The notes: generated from the letters alone by a model not told the origin. 64,000 bases of DNA from Nostoc edaphicum CCNP1411 (GCF_014023275.1 NZ_CP054698.1:2728001-2792000), one strand, 5' to 3'; counted from the first letter of the stretch, positions 17,911 through 27,498 are shown. Numbers and translations are program-made.

Positions 17911-19236
17911 TCAAGACTGTTTAGTTAACCTCTGATAAACTGTCCCCAAGGCATCAGCATCGCCGACGTTACCAGGAAACAGCACCACAGGTAAGTTAGG
18001 AAACTGAGGATGATCGGATGGTGTTAATACCATTGAACAACCAGCTAAAATTTGACCTAGTAAACGGGCTGAGGTTAAAGCTAGTCCAGTACTCAAGACA
18101 TCGTTTGAAGTAATGCCACCCTTGCTGATTAAGAATCCTATATCAGATGGTAAACCACGCACAATATCCATCAATAAACCTGAAACTTTTACCCCAAACT
18201 CCAATCGTGTCTCCACATCTTTAAAACTTAGTTCCTGACGGCTAGTATAAACCACTGGTGTTTTGCCAGCATTGTGTATCCTCTGTATACTTTCCTGAAT
18301 TTCAGTTAGCAATCCAGCAGATTGATTTGCATCATCATTAAGTAATCGCGCTACATTTACTTCGATTCCTACTGTTCCTTCTACTTGTAACAGCGCCTCT
18401 AATTGCTGAGTAGTTTTTTTCACATGAGAACCAACAATCACCGCACCTGGTTTGCCTTGGCGCACATACTGCGCCATCTTTTCGGCGGCAATTGGTTGGG
18501 GTGGTAAAGCGGCTAAAGCTGTTAAAATACTTGCTGCACTGCGAAATAGAAAGCGTTTCCCTTGACTTGCTGCTGCTAATATATCTACTGCAAAGCGGTT
18601 GAGATCATCTTGAGTTTCACCATCTACAACAGCGCACTGATTACTATTAAGTTGTAACAATCGTTCCAAACTACCAGCGCGAATATCGGCTATGAGAAAC
18701 CTTTCTACAGCTTCAGCACTAATTCGTCCTTGAGTCTTTTCTTCAACATACTTGGGCAAGTAACTGTGATGGTAGCTGAAGACTGAATCACGGGCAAATT
18801 CAGTTTCATGGACTGGGGTGGTTACACCGCCAATAATCAAGTAATGCACGCTGTCACGGGTGATGCGTCCACCTTCAAAAAATGCTGGTACGAGAAAATG
18901 AGCATCAAAAGGGCCGAGTTCTTGTGCGATCGCATCAGTTTCAATGGGATAATGTCCCCGCAAAGTAGAATCAGAACGGCTGACAATCAGAAAATCGTCA
19001 ATTCCTTCAGCATTCAAAGCGATTTTCAGGTTCTGGCAAACTTCTGTGGTGACAGATGCAGCTGACTCTGGCGTTAGTGATCTAGTATTAGTCAGCACAA
19101 ATAAAATCGGCGAATCATCCTGCAACCCGCTGCGTAAAGTGTCCACATCCCAGTGCATTAGCAGTAAGCAGCTATGGACTGTTTGAGAACCTGTAGGGTC
19201 ATCATCCAGGACAATTATTTTGGGTTTGTTGCTCAT
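17911..19236 (-). CDS. Four-carbon acid sugar kinase family protein (DUF1537)
   Basis: The N-terminal domain opens with IIVLDDDPTGSQTVHSC, the acidic substrate loop of the DUF1537/OtnK family. The C-terminal nucleotide-binding domain contains FLISKGGITSNDVL and the closing PVVLFPGNVGD. Known members phosphorylate four-carbon acid sugars such as threonate and erythronate. The 441-aa length is normal. The usual partners, a PdxA2-type dehydrogenase and an aldolase, are not next to it, so the substrate remains uncertain. Confidence 0.85.
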   Translation of the reverse strand: MSNKPKIIVLDDDPTGSQTVHSCLLLMHWDVDTLRSGLQDDSPILFVLTNTRSLTPESAASVTTEVCQNLKIALNAEGIDDFLIVSRSDSTLRGHYPIETDAIAQELGPFDAHFLVPAFFEGGRITRDSVHYLIIGGVTTPVHETEFARDSVFSYHHSYLPKYVEEKTQGRISAEAVERFLIADIRAGSLERLLQLNSNQCAVVDGETQDDLNRFAVDILAAASQGKRFLFRSAASILTALAALPPQPIAAEKMAQYVRQGKPGAVIVGSHVKKTTQQLEALLQVEGTVGIEVNVARLLNDDANQSAGLLTEIQESIQRIHNAGKTPVVYTSRQELSFKDVETRLEFGVKVSGLLMDIVRGLPSDIGFLISKGGITSNDVLSTGLALTSARLLGQILAGCSMVLTPSDHPQFPNLPVVLFPGNVGDADALGTVYQRLTKQS

Positions 19237-19270
19237 TTAAGTCAACGGGTGATTGTTTTCTGGGAAAGAA

Positions 19271-19394
19271 TTGGGCGACTAAAAGTCGCTACTACACGAA
19301 GCAAAGTCCACCTCCGTGGACTAATCAAGATTAATGGTTTTCTAACCTGCGGAGGCAGGTTTCGTCTGTGTAGCCGCGACTTCTAGTCGCCCAA
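19271..19394. repeat. Interspersed palindromic repeat with ~19-bp inverted ends
   Basis: The ends read TTGGGCGACTAAAAGTCGC and the mirror of TTGGGCGACTAGAAGTCGC (one mismatch). The interior has GTCCACCTCCGTGGAC and ACCTGCGGAGGCAGGT palindromes. No coding capacity; probably a MITE-class element between the kinase and the 19402 gene. Confidence 0.65.
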
Positions 19395-19401
19395 GCTTTA
19401 C

Positions 19402-20091
19402 TCAGCCTTTCTGCAATTTTCTGATTTCTGCTTGCACATCGATCGCAATTTGCAATGATTGATTTAGCAGTTGAGCATATTCGCCTGCTTGACTACTAAC
19501 TTGTAAAGCTTTCAGGCTGGGTAAATTATTGACAAATAGCTCTTGATTATTCGCAAGCAATTTTTTATTATCTCGCAAAATTCGTTCCGTTTTCAGAGCG
19601 CGGACTAAATCTTCTCTAATTAGTTGTAGGGCGGCGGTTACTTTATCTCGGTCATGGATACTGCTTTCTACGTTTCCTGATGCTGCCAATTGGTCATTAA
19701 TATCAATGGCAGCAACCAGATCATGATATTTATCAACTTCGTCTAAAAGTATTGTCAGTCCTTCAGGACAGCTTAATTGTCGCCATAGCCATCGCCCCAC
19801 TAATATCGGCATGGGCACTAAAATTAATAAAAGAATTCCTAGTCGAATTGAAGAACCAATTGTTGGCAGAATAATAAACGCGTAAACAAAGCCCACAATT
19901 ATTGGTGTTAGCGCCAGCGTCACCAGCATTTCACTGATAAAAAACCCTAATCGCTTTTTGCTATCTCGCAGAACCGAGGGACGAAAAACGTCTTCTGGAT
20001 CGAACCCAGTTAAACGTCTCAGTTCCCCTTTGCTAATTTCCAAGCCTATTAAATCCGGCTGCACGACTGGATAACTCCTATGGAAGCCCAA
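19402..20091 (-). CDS. Membrane protein of unknown function
   Basis: Not recognised. Of 229 residues, two membrane segments lie near residues 47-70 (LGFFISEMLVTLALTPIIVG region) and 80-98 (LGILLLILVPMPILVG). A cytoplasmic helical C-terminal half follows, with alternating charged and leucine residues that could form a coiled coil. It sits 14 bp downstream of the DUF29 gene on the same strand and is likely co-transcribed. Confidence 0.65.
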   Translation of the reverse strand: MGFHRSYPVVQPDLIGLEISKGELRRLTGFDPEDVFRPSVLRDSKKRLGFFISEMLVTLALTPIIVGFVYAFIILPTIGSSIRLGILLLILVPMPILVGRWLWRQLSCPEGLTILLDEVDKYHDLVAAIDINDQLAASGNVESSIHDRDKVTAALQLIREDLVRALKTERILRDNKKLLANNQELFVNNLPSLKALQVSSQAGEYAQLLNQSLQIAIDVQAEIRKLQKG

Positions 20092-20105
20092 GTTAAGTAT
20101 CTATT

Positions 20106-20603
20106 TTAATCGGCTTTACCGTGATGATTGTGGTTATATTCGGGAAACCAGTTTTCATCTAAAATTTGTTCTAAAGAACCAATGGGTATAAAAGGGAATA
20201 TGTCAATGGCAAGTTGAGAGCGATCGCTTGCTTCTGCTCTTGCATCTTGATAACATTCATCAAATATTTCTAAAATGTAAGGTTTTAAGCTAGGACTATC
20301 TTTCAGAGCTTTTTTAATCTCTCTACGAAAAGTCCTGATTTCCCCTTTCCAATGTCCTTGATTACGTTCTCGTTCTTCATCCCAACATTTGAGTTTTAGC
20401 AGATGTTGAAGAAGCTTAATTAATAAACTTTCAATTGTTCGCTTCTCCCTTCTACCCATAGTTTCTAATTCTTCTAACAAATTATCCAAATCAACAGCAG
20501 AAAACTGTCCAGTGCGAAGTTGGTTTATGGTTGTCCTCAGCCACAGGTAATAATCTTGGTCGTATAAGGTTTGAGTTACTGATTGGATTATTGGTTTCAC
20601 CAT
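20106..20603 (-). CDS. DUF29 domain-containing protein
   Basis: At 165 aa it matches the DUF29 pattern that is very common in cyanobacteria: YDQDYYLWLRTTINQLRTGQ, then LDNLLEELETMGRREKRTIE, then LLQHLLKLKCW and an RNQGHWKGEIRTFRREI segment. The family is all-helical with no established function; copies are numerous and often lie near mobile or toxin-antitoxin-like genes. It is followed after 14 bp by the 19402 membrane gene. Confidence 0.85.
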   Translation of the reverse strand: MVKPIIQSVTQTLYDQDYYLWLRTTINQLRTGQFSAVDLDNLLEELETMGRREKRTIESLLIKLLQHLLKLKCWDEERERNQGHWKGEIRTFRREIKKALKDSPSLKPYILEIFDECYQDARAEASDRSQLAIDIFPFIPIGSLEQILDENWFPEYNHNHHGKAD

Positions 20604-20639
20604 ACACCAGCAAAATTCCTAGTATTTTTTTAATTTAGC

Positions 20640-20753
20640 TCAATTGAGCTTATAGCCAAAATAGCCTCTAATCTCTGACTCTAGCTTAATAGTTTTACCT
20701 TCACGAAAAGAAAACTCCCCCCCTGTGACACCATCATAATGTTGTTGGTTCAT
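20640..20753 (-). CDS. Possible small protein (37 aa)
   Basis: A complete ATG-to-TGA frame, MNQQHYDGVTGGEFSFREGK..., lies 36 bp upstream of the DUF29 gene. Its ATG overlaps the stop of the preceding fragment (ATGA). No family is recognised. The overlap suggests a former translationally coupled pair, but coding status is uncertain. Confidence 0.25.
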   Translation of the reverse strand: MNQQHYDGVTGGEFSFREGKTIKLESEIRGYFGYKLN

Positions 20754-20878
20754 TGATTACATAAGTGAGAAGCCGCTTTTACTAAAAGTTCTTTCAACGA
20801 ATCATTCCAGGGTTCAGCTGGAATTTCTGTTGTAACATCAAAAACAACTAGTACCGCAAGGCGGAAGTCAAAAGAATT
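20750..20878 (-). pseudogene. C-terminal gene fragment interrupted by a MITE-like repeat
   Basis: The minus-strand frame reads LAVLVVFDVTTEIPAEPWND and ends KAASHLCNQ, with a stop codon upstream inside the repeat element. It looks like the tail of a lost gene whose 5' part was replaced by the 20847-20966 element. Family not recognised. Confidence 0.25.
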
Positions 20879-20966
20879 CTATTCCAAGCTCTTGCGCCAT
20901 TTCAAATCAATGAAACGCTTACGCTGTATTCATTTTTAATTTTCAATTCCGCCTTGCGGTACTAGT
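20847..20966. mobile_element. MITE-like element with perfect 20-bp terminal inverted repeats
   Basis: Left end ACTAGTACCGCAAGGCGGAA and right end its exact reverse complement enclose ~80 bp of AT-rich non-coding DNA. No transposase is present. No clear target duplication could be assigned by eye. Confidence 0.7.
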
Positions 20967-21090
20967 CATGTTGTTGCGATCGCCTATCGGTCATTGTAGA
21001 GTACAATCCATCAACCTATTGGCGATCTAACTGATCAGTCACAATGCAGTAATATGTAGGCGATCGCATTTAAGCCCACATCTGAGTAGT

Positions 21091-21990
21091 ATGACCGCAG
21101 AACAAGGGTTAATAATTTTTGATACTGCAACTGCATCCTCGCAGACAGGCGCAAAACTAAATTATCGACCGCAAGCCGCCGATACCAGCATCGATGCCGA
21201 TACTTATCTATTCACCCAGTTGCGAAAACTCTCACTTGAACAACGGATAAAGATATTCGCGGCTCATGAACGTGGAGTGAAAAAACTTTGCCTTGCAGGA
21301 ATTAAATCACGACATCGCAATGTTTCCCAGGAAGAAATTCGTTGTATATTTGCCCGTGCCTTGCTGGCAGAAAAATTTTCTCCAAACTTCCAGTCAATTG
21401 GTGTTGATGAAAGTATGTGGATTCAAGATTCCATTTCACTAGCAGGCGAACTCCACCAACTTTTTGAGTCAATAAATATACCTTATTACGTTAGTGAAGG
21501 TGTTGCTAGTTCAATTCATGGGGAACCTCGCTCGACTCGCGATTTGGATTTGGTGATTTCAGTTCAACCTGACCAAATCGATTTGTTGGTAACCACACTG
21601 GAAACAGCGGGATACTATTGTCCAGCAGGAGCGGTTGAAGATTTGAAGCGAGGATCTGAGCGAATGCTCAACATCACGCATACCGAAACCATAGCTAATG
21701 CCGATCTTTATATCACTGATGGTTCACCATTTGCAGTATCGCAGATGGCACGTCGCATATTGCCCAATTTAGATGGGATACCTGCATTTTGGGTAGCTTC
21801 GCCAGAGGATACGATTTTACAGAAGCTGCGCTGGGGGCAGAGTAGTCAATCCGAAAAACAGTGGCGTGATGTATTGGGGATATTCAAGTTGCAGGCACAA
21901 ACTTTAGACTACACATACCTTATAGAGTGGGCAGAATATTTAAATTTGGTTGATACGTTGAGTCGAGCATTCACTGAAGCTGGTATTTAA
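21091..21990 (+). CDS. Nucleotidyltransferase-fold (AbiEii/MNT-like) protein
   Basis: The C-terminal ~180 residues contain YYVSEGVASSIHGEPRSTRD followed by LDLVIS, which resembles the G-[GS]...R-x-T-x-D-[IL]-D motif of minimal nucleotidyltransferases, including AbiEii-type toxins. WVASPEDTILQKLRWGQ is the conserved helix seen downstream in these families. The first ~100 residues are a helical region of unknown role (LRKLSLEQRIKIFAAHERGV). Nothing that looks like an antitoxin lies beside it. Function is therefore unassigned. Confidence 0.65.
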   Translation: MTAEQGLIIFDTATASSQTGAKLNYRPQAADTSIDADTYLFTQLRKLSLEQRIKIFAAHERGVKKLCLAGIKSRHRNVSQEEIRCIFARALLAEKFSPNFQSIGVDESMWIQDSISLAGELHQLFESINIPYYVSEGVASSIHGEPRSTRDLDLVISVQPDQIDLLVTTLETAGYYCPAGAVEDLKRGSERMLNITHTETIANADLYITDGSPFAVSQMARRILPNLDGIPAFWVASPEDTILQKLRWGQSSQSEKQWRDVLGIFKLQAQTLDYTYLIEWAEYLNLVDTLSRAFTEAGI

Positions 21991-21993
21991 CAA

Positions 21994-22139
21994 AACGTGA
22001 GTTTGATGAACCTCTCCCTCCCAGCCTGCCTCTGGGAAACGGAAAGGGAGGAGCAACGAAAAATTCAGCTTTTTGCTCCCCTCTCCGTGTCGGAGAGGGG
22101 TTGGGGGAGAGGTCAAATAAGACTTGTCGAACTCACGTT
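21994..22139. mobile_element. MITE-like element, ~146 bp
   Basis: The terminal inverted repeats are AACGTGAGTT-type, and CCTCTCCC/GGGAGAGG segments are paired in the interior (CTCTCCGTGTCGGAGAGG hairpin). No coding capacity. It begins 3 bp after the stop of the 21091 gene. Confidence 0.65.
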
Positions 22140-22148
22140 AACAAAATA

Positions 22149-22182
22149 GAATTCAGAATTCAGGAGTCAGAATTCTGAATTC
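22149..22182 (-). terminator. Hairpin downstream of the glutamate dehydrogenase gene
   Basis: Perfect 13-bp arms (GAATTCAGAATTC/GAATTCTGAATTC) with an 8-nt loop lie 15 bp past the gdhA stop. There is no long T-tract, so it may be simply a repeat. Confidence 0.45.
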
Positions 22183-22196
22183 CCTAGCAGTAAATC

Positions 22197-23486
22197 TTAA
22201 GGATAAAGACCTCTATCAGTCAGTGCTTGCGCCACTCTACCCACTCCTAAAGTGTAGGCTGCTAATCTTAAAGGAATTTGCCGCACCTCCGATTGGTGAA
22301 TCACCTTGCGGTAGGCTTGCACCATCAAATGTTCCATTTCGCGGTTGACGCGCTCCTCATCCCAAAATACATAAGAAATACCTTGTACCCACTCCAAATA
22401 ACTGACTACCACACCGCCTGCATTCGCCAAGATATCTGGTAGTACTGTCACTCCCCGCGCCTCTAGCGCCAAGTTAGCCTCAAGAGTAACCGGGCCGTTT
22501 GCTGCTTCTGCCACAATCTGCGCCTGTACCTGATTCACATTTTCTTCAGTGATTTGGTTTTCTAAAGCCGCTGGTATTAAGATATCGCAGGGTAAAGTTA
22601 ACAAATCTGCATTGCTAATTGGTACAGATTGCGGAAAACCCACAATACTCTTGCGATTTTCAGCAGCATAAACTTTCAACTTGGGAATATCAAGACCAAC
22701 TTCGGAAAATATTCCTCCAGCACCCGTTGAAACGGCAAGAATTTTCGCGCCTGCTTCATATAGTAATTCTGCTGCGGCACCACCTACATTACCAAATCCC
22801 TGAATAACTACTCGCACTCCTGCCAAAGATTTACCTTGATCTGCTAGCGCCTCACGCACAGTAATCATCACACCACGTCCGGTTGCCATTTCTCGTCCCA
22901 GAGAACCACCAATAGAAAGCGGTTTCCCAGTCACAACTCCTGGTACAGCGTTACCAACATTCACAGAGTAAGTGTCCATCATCCAAGCCATTTCACGGGA
23001 CGAAGTACCCATATCTGGCGCCGGAATATCTACGGAAGGCCCAATATCTTTAATTAACTCGCTGATATAACGGCGGCTGATTCGCTCTAATTCACCAACA
23101 CTGTAACGTTTTGGATCTATGGGAATGCCACCCTTACCACCACCATAAGGAATACCTAACAGGGCACATTTCCAGGTCATCAGCATTGCTAGAGCGGATA
23201 CTTCCCGCAGTGTCACAGCCGGATGGTAACGAATTCCGCCCTTGTAGGGGCCTAAAACATCGCAGTGTTGCACACGATGTCCAGCGAGAACTTGTATTTC
23301 CCCATTATCTAGTTTCACGGGAATGGAAACTGTGACAACCTTACGCGGGTGGCTGAGAATTTCCAGTAAACCCTGATTTAAATTTAATTCTTTAGCTGCC
23401 GCTTCTAAGTAGCTACATGCTTGATCGAATGGGCATATATGCGCTGGAGAAGCAGGTTCTGGCAGCAACAGTGATTTTGAAATCAT
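22197..23486 (-). CDS. gdhA: Glutamate (Glu/Leu/Phe/Val) dehydrogenase
   Basis: Reversible oxidative deamination of glutamate (or a related amino acid) with NAD(P)+ in the cytoplasm. GPYKGGIRYHP, KCALLGIPYGGGKGG (catalytic lysine) and PAPDMGTSSREMAWMMD form the substrate domain. VVIQGFGNVGGAAAELL is the dinucleotide-binding motif. The C-terminal segment GGVVVSYLEWVQG is conserved. Length is 429 aa, as for the hexameric ~45-kDa class. A branched-chain dehydrogenase is the alternative; the overall pattern favours GDH. Confidence 0.9.
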   Translation of the reverse strand: MISKSLLLPEPASPAHICPFDQACSYLEAAAKELNLNQGLLEILSHPRKVVTVSIPVKLDNGEIQVLAGHRVQHCDVLGPYKGGIRYHPAVTLREVSALAMLMTWKCALLGIPYGGGKGGIPIDPKRYSVGELERISRRYISELIKDIGPSVDIPAPDMGTSSREMAWMMDTYSVNVGNAVPGVVTGKPLSIGGSLGREMATGRGVMITVREALADQGKSLAGVRVVIQGFGNVGGAAAELLYEAGAKILAVSTGAGGIFSEVGLDIPKLKVYAAENRKSIVGFPQSVPISNADLLTLPCDILIPAALENQITEENVNQVQAQIVAEAANGPVTLEANLALEARGVTVLPDILANAGGVVVSYLEWVQGISYVFWDEERVNREMEHLMVQAYRKVIHQSEVRQIPLRLAAYTLGVGRVAQALTDRGLYP

Positions 23487-23794
23487 AAAATTTTCTCCTA
23501 ATCACGGTATCTTTGCGAACCGGATATCATCTGTATCTAAGCTTATCCTTTTTTTTAGGAAAATAGGAATTTTGTAGTTTTTGTTACAGTTTTATATTTT
23601 ATATCCTGATATAGGAAAAAATCAATATGTGGACTACTGGTCTGTCAAATTCATTTTGACGGTTAGAGAGACGCGATAAATCGCCGTCTCTACAGGAAAT
23701 TTATCCATCAATTATTTATTGACAGACTACTACCACATTCTAGATAGCCTGCTTTCTTAAGGAAATCCAAAAAATAAATTATCCCCACAGATTT
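23487..23794. other. Intergenic region with a repeat element
   Basis: Upstream region of gdhA. Apart from the inverted-repeat element at 23629-23737 it is AT-rich with no recognised gene. Confidence 0.4.
23629..23737. repeat. Inverted-repeat element (~109 bp)
   Basis: The ends share a CTAC(T/C)-x-GTCTGTCAA-type inverted repeat. The interior contains a GAGACGCG...CGTCTC hairpin common in cyanobacterial intergenic repeats. MITE-like; no coding capacity. Confidence 0.5.
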
Positions 23795-24940
23795 TTATCT
23801 TGTTAATGCGATCGCAACATTCTGTCCACCAAAGCCAAAACTCAAACATAATATCTGGCGAATTTTACTTAGACGGGCTGCTGTAACGATATCTAAGTCA
23901 AACTCTGGCTGCTGGAATCCTACACAAGGTGGTAAAATTTGATGCTTTAATGCCATGAGAGAAAAAGCTACACCTAACGCTCCAGATGCCCCTAGTGTAT
24001 GACCTGTGCTTCCTTTGGTGGAACTAACCGCCACCCCTTGGGGAAACAAACGCTGGATTACCATGCTCTCCATCTGATCATTTAGCTGGGTAGCTGTGCC
24101 ATGAGCATGAATATAATCGATATCGGCTGCTGAGAGACAACTACGTTCTAGACATTGTTTAATGGCAGCGATCGCACTTTTGCCTTCTGGTTCTGGTGAA
24201 TTACTATGATATGCGTCGTTGGTTAAGCCAAAACCGAGAATTTCACCATACACTTTTGCTTGACGCTGTTTTGCCAACTCTGCTGATTCTAAGACAAACA
24301 CAGCCGCGCCTTCGCCCAACACTAAGCCTTCTCGCTGCAAATCAAAAGGATAAGCCCCAGTTTTCGCCAAAGCGCCCATCTGCTGAAACCCAGCTAAAGT
24401 TAGGGGTGTGATTGGTGCTTCTACTGCGCCAGCGATCGCTTGTTGACATTGCCCAGTTTGGATAAGTAAAGCTGCTTGGGCAATAGACCAAATTCCTGTT
24501 GCACAAGCTGCCATTGGTGCTAAAACCGTTCCAGATGCACCAATTTGCCTTGCAGCTGCGATCGCATTTATATGAGGTAATGTATCTAGCCAGTTTCCAA
24601 AAGAGGACACGGGAAAATTCTTCGCGTCACTATACATTTGCCGAGCCAGAATTTCCCAAGATGCTTGATAAGAGCGACTCGATCCAATGACTACAGCACA
24701 ATCAGCTAAAGGTGGAACTAACCCAGAATCTTGCAAAGCAGAAGTAACAACCATCTGAGTTAACATTGTCAATTCAGATGGTTGTTGTCCAATTAAACCT
24801 AGAGGAAATGGTGTAAGTTCTGGAAATGGTTGATGTAATCTAATTCCAGATTTCCCTGCTAGCAAATTTTGCCAGCTATCCTCTAAGCTTCCACCCAAGG
24901 CGGAAACTAGACCAATACCAGTGACATAAACCTTAACCAA
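23795..24940 (-). CDS. Beta-ketoacyl-ACP synthase (KAS I/II family)
   Basis: A thiolase-fold condensing enzyme with the Cys-His-His triad: cysteine in APMAACATGIWS, first histidine in IHAHGTATQLND, second in STKGSTGHTLGASGALG. At 381 aa it is shorter than FabF (~415), and the nucleophile motif departs from the usual DTACSSS. It may therefore be a specialised paralogue rather than the housekeeping enzyme. The start MVKVYVTGIGLVSALG is typical. The next gene upstream on the same strand (25034) is unrelated. It would catalyse Claisen condensation of acyl and malonyl units in fatty-acid or polyketide-like synthesis. Confidence 0.85.
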   Translation of the reverse strand: MVKVYVTGIGLVSALGGSLEDSWQNLLAGKSGIRLHQPFPELTPFPLGLIGQQPSELTMLTQMVVTSALQDSGLVPPLADCAVVIGSSRSYQASWEILARQMYSDAKNFPVSSFGNWLDTLPHINAIAAARQIGASGTVLAPMAACATGIWSIAQAALLIQTGQCQQAIAGAVEAPITPLTLAGFQQMGALAKTGAYPFDLQREGLVLGEGAAVFVLESAELAKQRQAKVYGEILGFGLTNDAYHSNSPEPEGKSAIAAIKQCLERSCLSAADIDYIHAHGTATQLNDQMESMVIQRLFPQGVAVSSTKGSTGHTLGASGALGVAFSLMALKHQILPPCVGFQQPEFDLDIVTAARLSKIRQILCLSFGFGGQNVAIALTR

Positions 24941-25033
24941 TTTGCAATTTTGGGGATGAGGTGGATCAGGAAGATGAGGAAGAATAATAATCGTTTTTTT
25001 ACTTCCTCATCTCCCTCATCTCCCCATGCTCCT

Positions 25034-25834
25034 CTACTGTGCAGGTGTTTTCAGATTTTCAGCACCTTGGGTGACTTTGGCAGAGTCAATGCGATCGCCT
25101 TGCTGAATTTTGTTGACTACATCAAGGCCTTGAGTGACATTGCCAAAGACGGCGTAGTTACCATCTAAAAACGCCAAATCTGCCAAAGCAAAGTAAAACT
25201 GAGCAGAAGCGGAGTCTGGTGATTGCGATCGCGCCATCGCTACTGCACCCTGTTTATGGGGCAATATGACAGGTTGAGTAGTAGCATCAAATGGTTTATT
25301 GTAAACCGGAGTATCTGAACCTTTTGGCTTAACTTCTAAAGGTATATAGCGAGCATTTCCCGTTTTTGGGTCAATATAGCTACCGGTTCCTAATCTATCT
25401 GCTGGAACTTTTGGATCTTTGCCTTGGGGATCGCCGCCTTGAACTACAAAAGGTTGGGGTTCACGCACAACTCGATGGAAAGGTAAACCATCGTATACAC
25501 CCTTTTGTACTAAATCTACGAAATTGCCAGCTGTAATGGGGGCATCAGTGCCGTCTACTTCGATAGTAATCGGCGAACCTTTAACCATTAGCACCACAGT
25601 AGCCTTGCCTTCAAGCCGTGGTAAATTTGTGATTCCAGGAACACTCTCACTACTAGTTTGAGATACAGATGTTGCATCACTAGTTGTCTTGGTGCTTGCC
25701 TCGCTTGTAGTCGAGGTAGCTGTTGAGCCTGGAGAAGACGTATTAGAAGCGACTTGCTGTGGTGAACATCCTCCCAACATCAAGGCACTGATAATTACAA
25801 GAGAAAGCAAAAATTGTGAAATTTTTAACCGCAT
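25034..25834 (-). CDS. Lipoprotein peptidyl-prolyl cis-trans isomerase, cyclophilin type
   Basis: An N-terminal signal ending in lipobox LMLGGC (Cys23) predicts a membrane-anchored lipoprotein. A Ser/Thr-rich linker (~24-70) follows. The cyclophilin domain (~75-260) shows [40 protein letters not shown] and [13 protein letters not shown]. It should catalyse proline isomerisation in the periplasm or thylakoid lumen. 266 aa, intact. Confidence 0.93.
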   Translation of the reverse strand: MRLKISQFLLSLVIISALMLGGCSPQQVASNTSSPGSTATSTTSEASTKTTSDATSVSQTSSESVPGITNLPRLEGKATVVLMVKGSPITIEVDGTDAPITAGNFVDLVQKGVYDGLPFHRVVREPQPFVVQGGDPQGKDPKVPADRLGTGSYIDPKTGNARYIPLEVKPKGSDTPVYNKPFDATTQPVILPHKQGAVAMARSQSPDSASAQFYFALADLAFLDGNYAVFGNVTQGLDVVNKIQQGDRIDSAKVTQGAENLKTPAQ

Positions 25835-25884
25835 TGCCAGTTACTGATTTAACCAGAGTATCTTATCGTCTCAAGAGGGAATGG

Positions 25885-26002
25885 GGAAGAAGCAAGGGAG
25901 CAGGGAGCAGGGGGAAAGGGAGAAGAGTTTCCCCTCAGCAAGAGCAGAACCCTATGCCTCTGCCTCTTTTCAATGCCCAATGCCCCATGCCCCATGCCCA
26001 AT
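25885..26002. repeat. Short low-complexity and heptameric repeats
   Basis: GGGAGCAGGGAGCAGGGG-type units at 25890-25918, and GCCCAATGCCCCATG-type units at 25971-26002. The same two classes are found inside modBC (5682-5717) and the SNF2 gene (39632-39669). Confidence 0.6.
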
Positions 26003-26005
26003 TTC

Positions 26006-26575
26006 TTACAGTCCTTCTAACGAGACTCCCAAAAAGCGGGCTAACTTTGCGCCTTCTGTTTCCAACTCTGTTAGAGATAGCGGTTGTCCAACCCGTGTTA
26101 GGGGTATATCTCGCCGCCCCTTAATGCGTAGATAGAGGGCGCGACGGGGATTAAGACCTTCTTTGACGGCGATTCGCACAGATTGCACATCTTCTATGCG
26201 ACTATCAATCTCAATTCGGCGGTTTTTGCCAGGAAACCCCCAACGGAAGATTTTGATTGTGCCAGTTTCCTGATTAAATTCGTTGTAACCGCCTCCTACA
26301 TCCAATAAAATCACTAGCCACAAGTATGTAGCTAATAGCAAGCCAGCAGCGCCATATAACCCCATTACCAATCCTTGGGGGACGAATACCAGTTGAGTTG
26401 GATCGGAAACTATGAGTAAATTAACTTTTAAATAACTGGATATCCCAGCCAATAAAAAGCCGCTTGCTCCCAAGGTAACGATGGTTGCCCACCAGTAGTT
26501 ACTAAACCGACGAGAACCGAGAACATTTTGATGCAGGAGGCGATCGCCTTTGTTAATCGTTGTTGATGTCGTCAT
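26006..26575 (-). CDS. ycf4: Photosystem I assembly protein Ycf4
   Basis: A thylakoid membrane protein that helps assemble photosystem I. It has two N-terminal membrane segments (~27-50 and ~65-88), then a soluble domain with KIFRWGFPGKNRRIEI, IEDVQSVRIAVKEG, LYLRIKGRRDIPLTRVGQ and a LAxFLxVxLEGL-type C-terminus, all characteristic of Ycf4. The start MTTSTTINKGDRLLHQ is chosen; an in-frame start 45 bp upstream adds a non-conserved stretch. 189 aa, normal length. Confidence 0.93.
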   Translation of the reverse strand: MTTSTTINKGDRLLHQNVLGSRRFSNYWWATIVTLGASGFLLAGISSYLKVNLLIVSDPTQLVFVPQGLVMGLYGAAGLLLATYLWLVILLDVGGGYNEFNQETGTIKIFRWGFPGKNRRIEIDSRIEDVQSVRIAVKEGLNPRRALYLRIKGRRDIPLTRVGQPLSLTELETEGAKLARFLGVSLEGL

Positions 26576-27498
26576 TGAACTACCATTGCCTGTGAGATAC
26601 TCGCTGTGACATACTCGCACACTAAATGCTTTTGCATAGAGTGGTGGCTCTCTGTGCTAATCCGGCTACTGCTTAGGAGGCACTTCAGCACTGTTTTAAG
26701 TCCACCGGATAACCTGCCGCAGACTATGAAGTTTTTACCCTGTAATCTACAAATTTTACTATCCCGGATGATGCTGGCTTACTTGCACTACGAGACAAAC
26801 CACTTAGGCTATTTGTATTTAGTCAAGATGTGCCAACTTTCTTTCCCCTTGGCTAACGTTTCACATAGGTTTTCCAGAGGTGTATCAACGACGGTGGCGG
26901 CGAAGTTACCATCCACATTTTACCAAACATCGTTCACAAAAACTCAACTGCGCCCCTCCATGTTCCTGCTACCGATATAATTTCTTAGGGCATGTTGTAA
27001 TACCATTTTTTCACTCAATGGCTGATAAAAATTCTTTCTTCCCTCCCCCTCAGCCCCCCATATCCCCTGTTCCTCTCTTTCTGCCTCTTTTTCACCTCTT
27101 GGGAATGAGTTAGCTACATACGTCCATCTGCATTAATTTTTTTCAGATTTCTGAGAAAAGTTGTGTCAAATTGTAAAAATTCTGATATTCATATTATTAA
27201 TAAGGTTCGTGTTTCATAGCTCATTTGCTTCTGCGTATCAGGCAAAAACCCTGACTAGTGTGATAAATTAAGAATCATTAAGTTACCACAAGCTAGATTA
27301 CTAGCCGATGGTACGTGTAATGTCATAACCCTGAGAAATAACGACTTAACTAGTCTGCAAGCTCTCAGAATCTCAGTTGTTTAAAAGCTGTTGAGATTGT
27401 CAAAAAAAACGTTAATTCCTCACGGTAGTCGGTTAGATTGACTCTCCGTACTACCTTAAAAACGTTGCAATTTTAGTAAAAAATGAGGATTTAGTCCG
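26576..27498. other. Long region between ycf4 and psbD
   Basis: About 920 bp with no convincing gene; plus-strand frames here have no family resemblance. It includes a CT-rich repeat around 27035-27100 and should contain the psbD promoter and leader. No known structured RNA was recognised. Confidence 0.45.

Noticed and set aside
26606..27113. Overlapping 124-aa and 77-aa plus-strand frames upstream of psbD
   Set aside because: No recognisable domain, biased composition and a CT-rich repeat. Treated as non-coding leader and promoter DNA.
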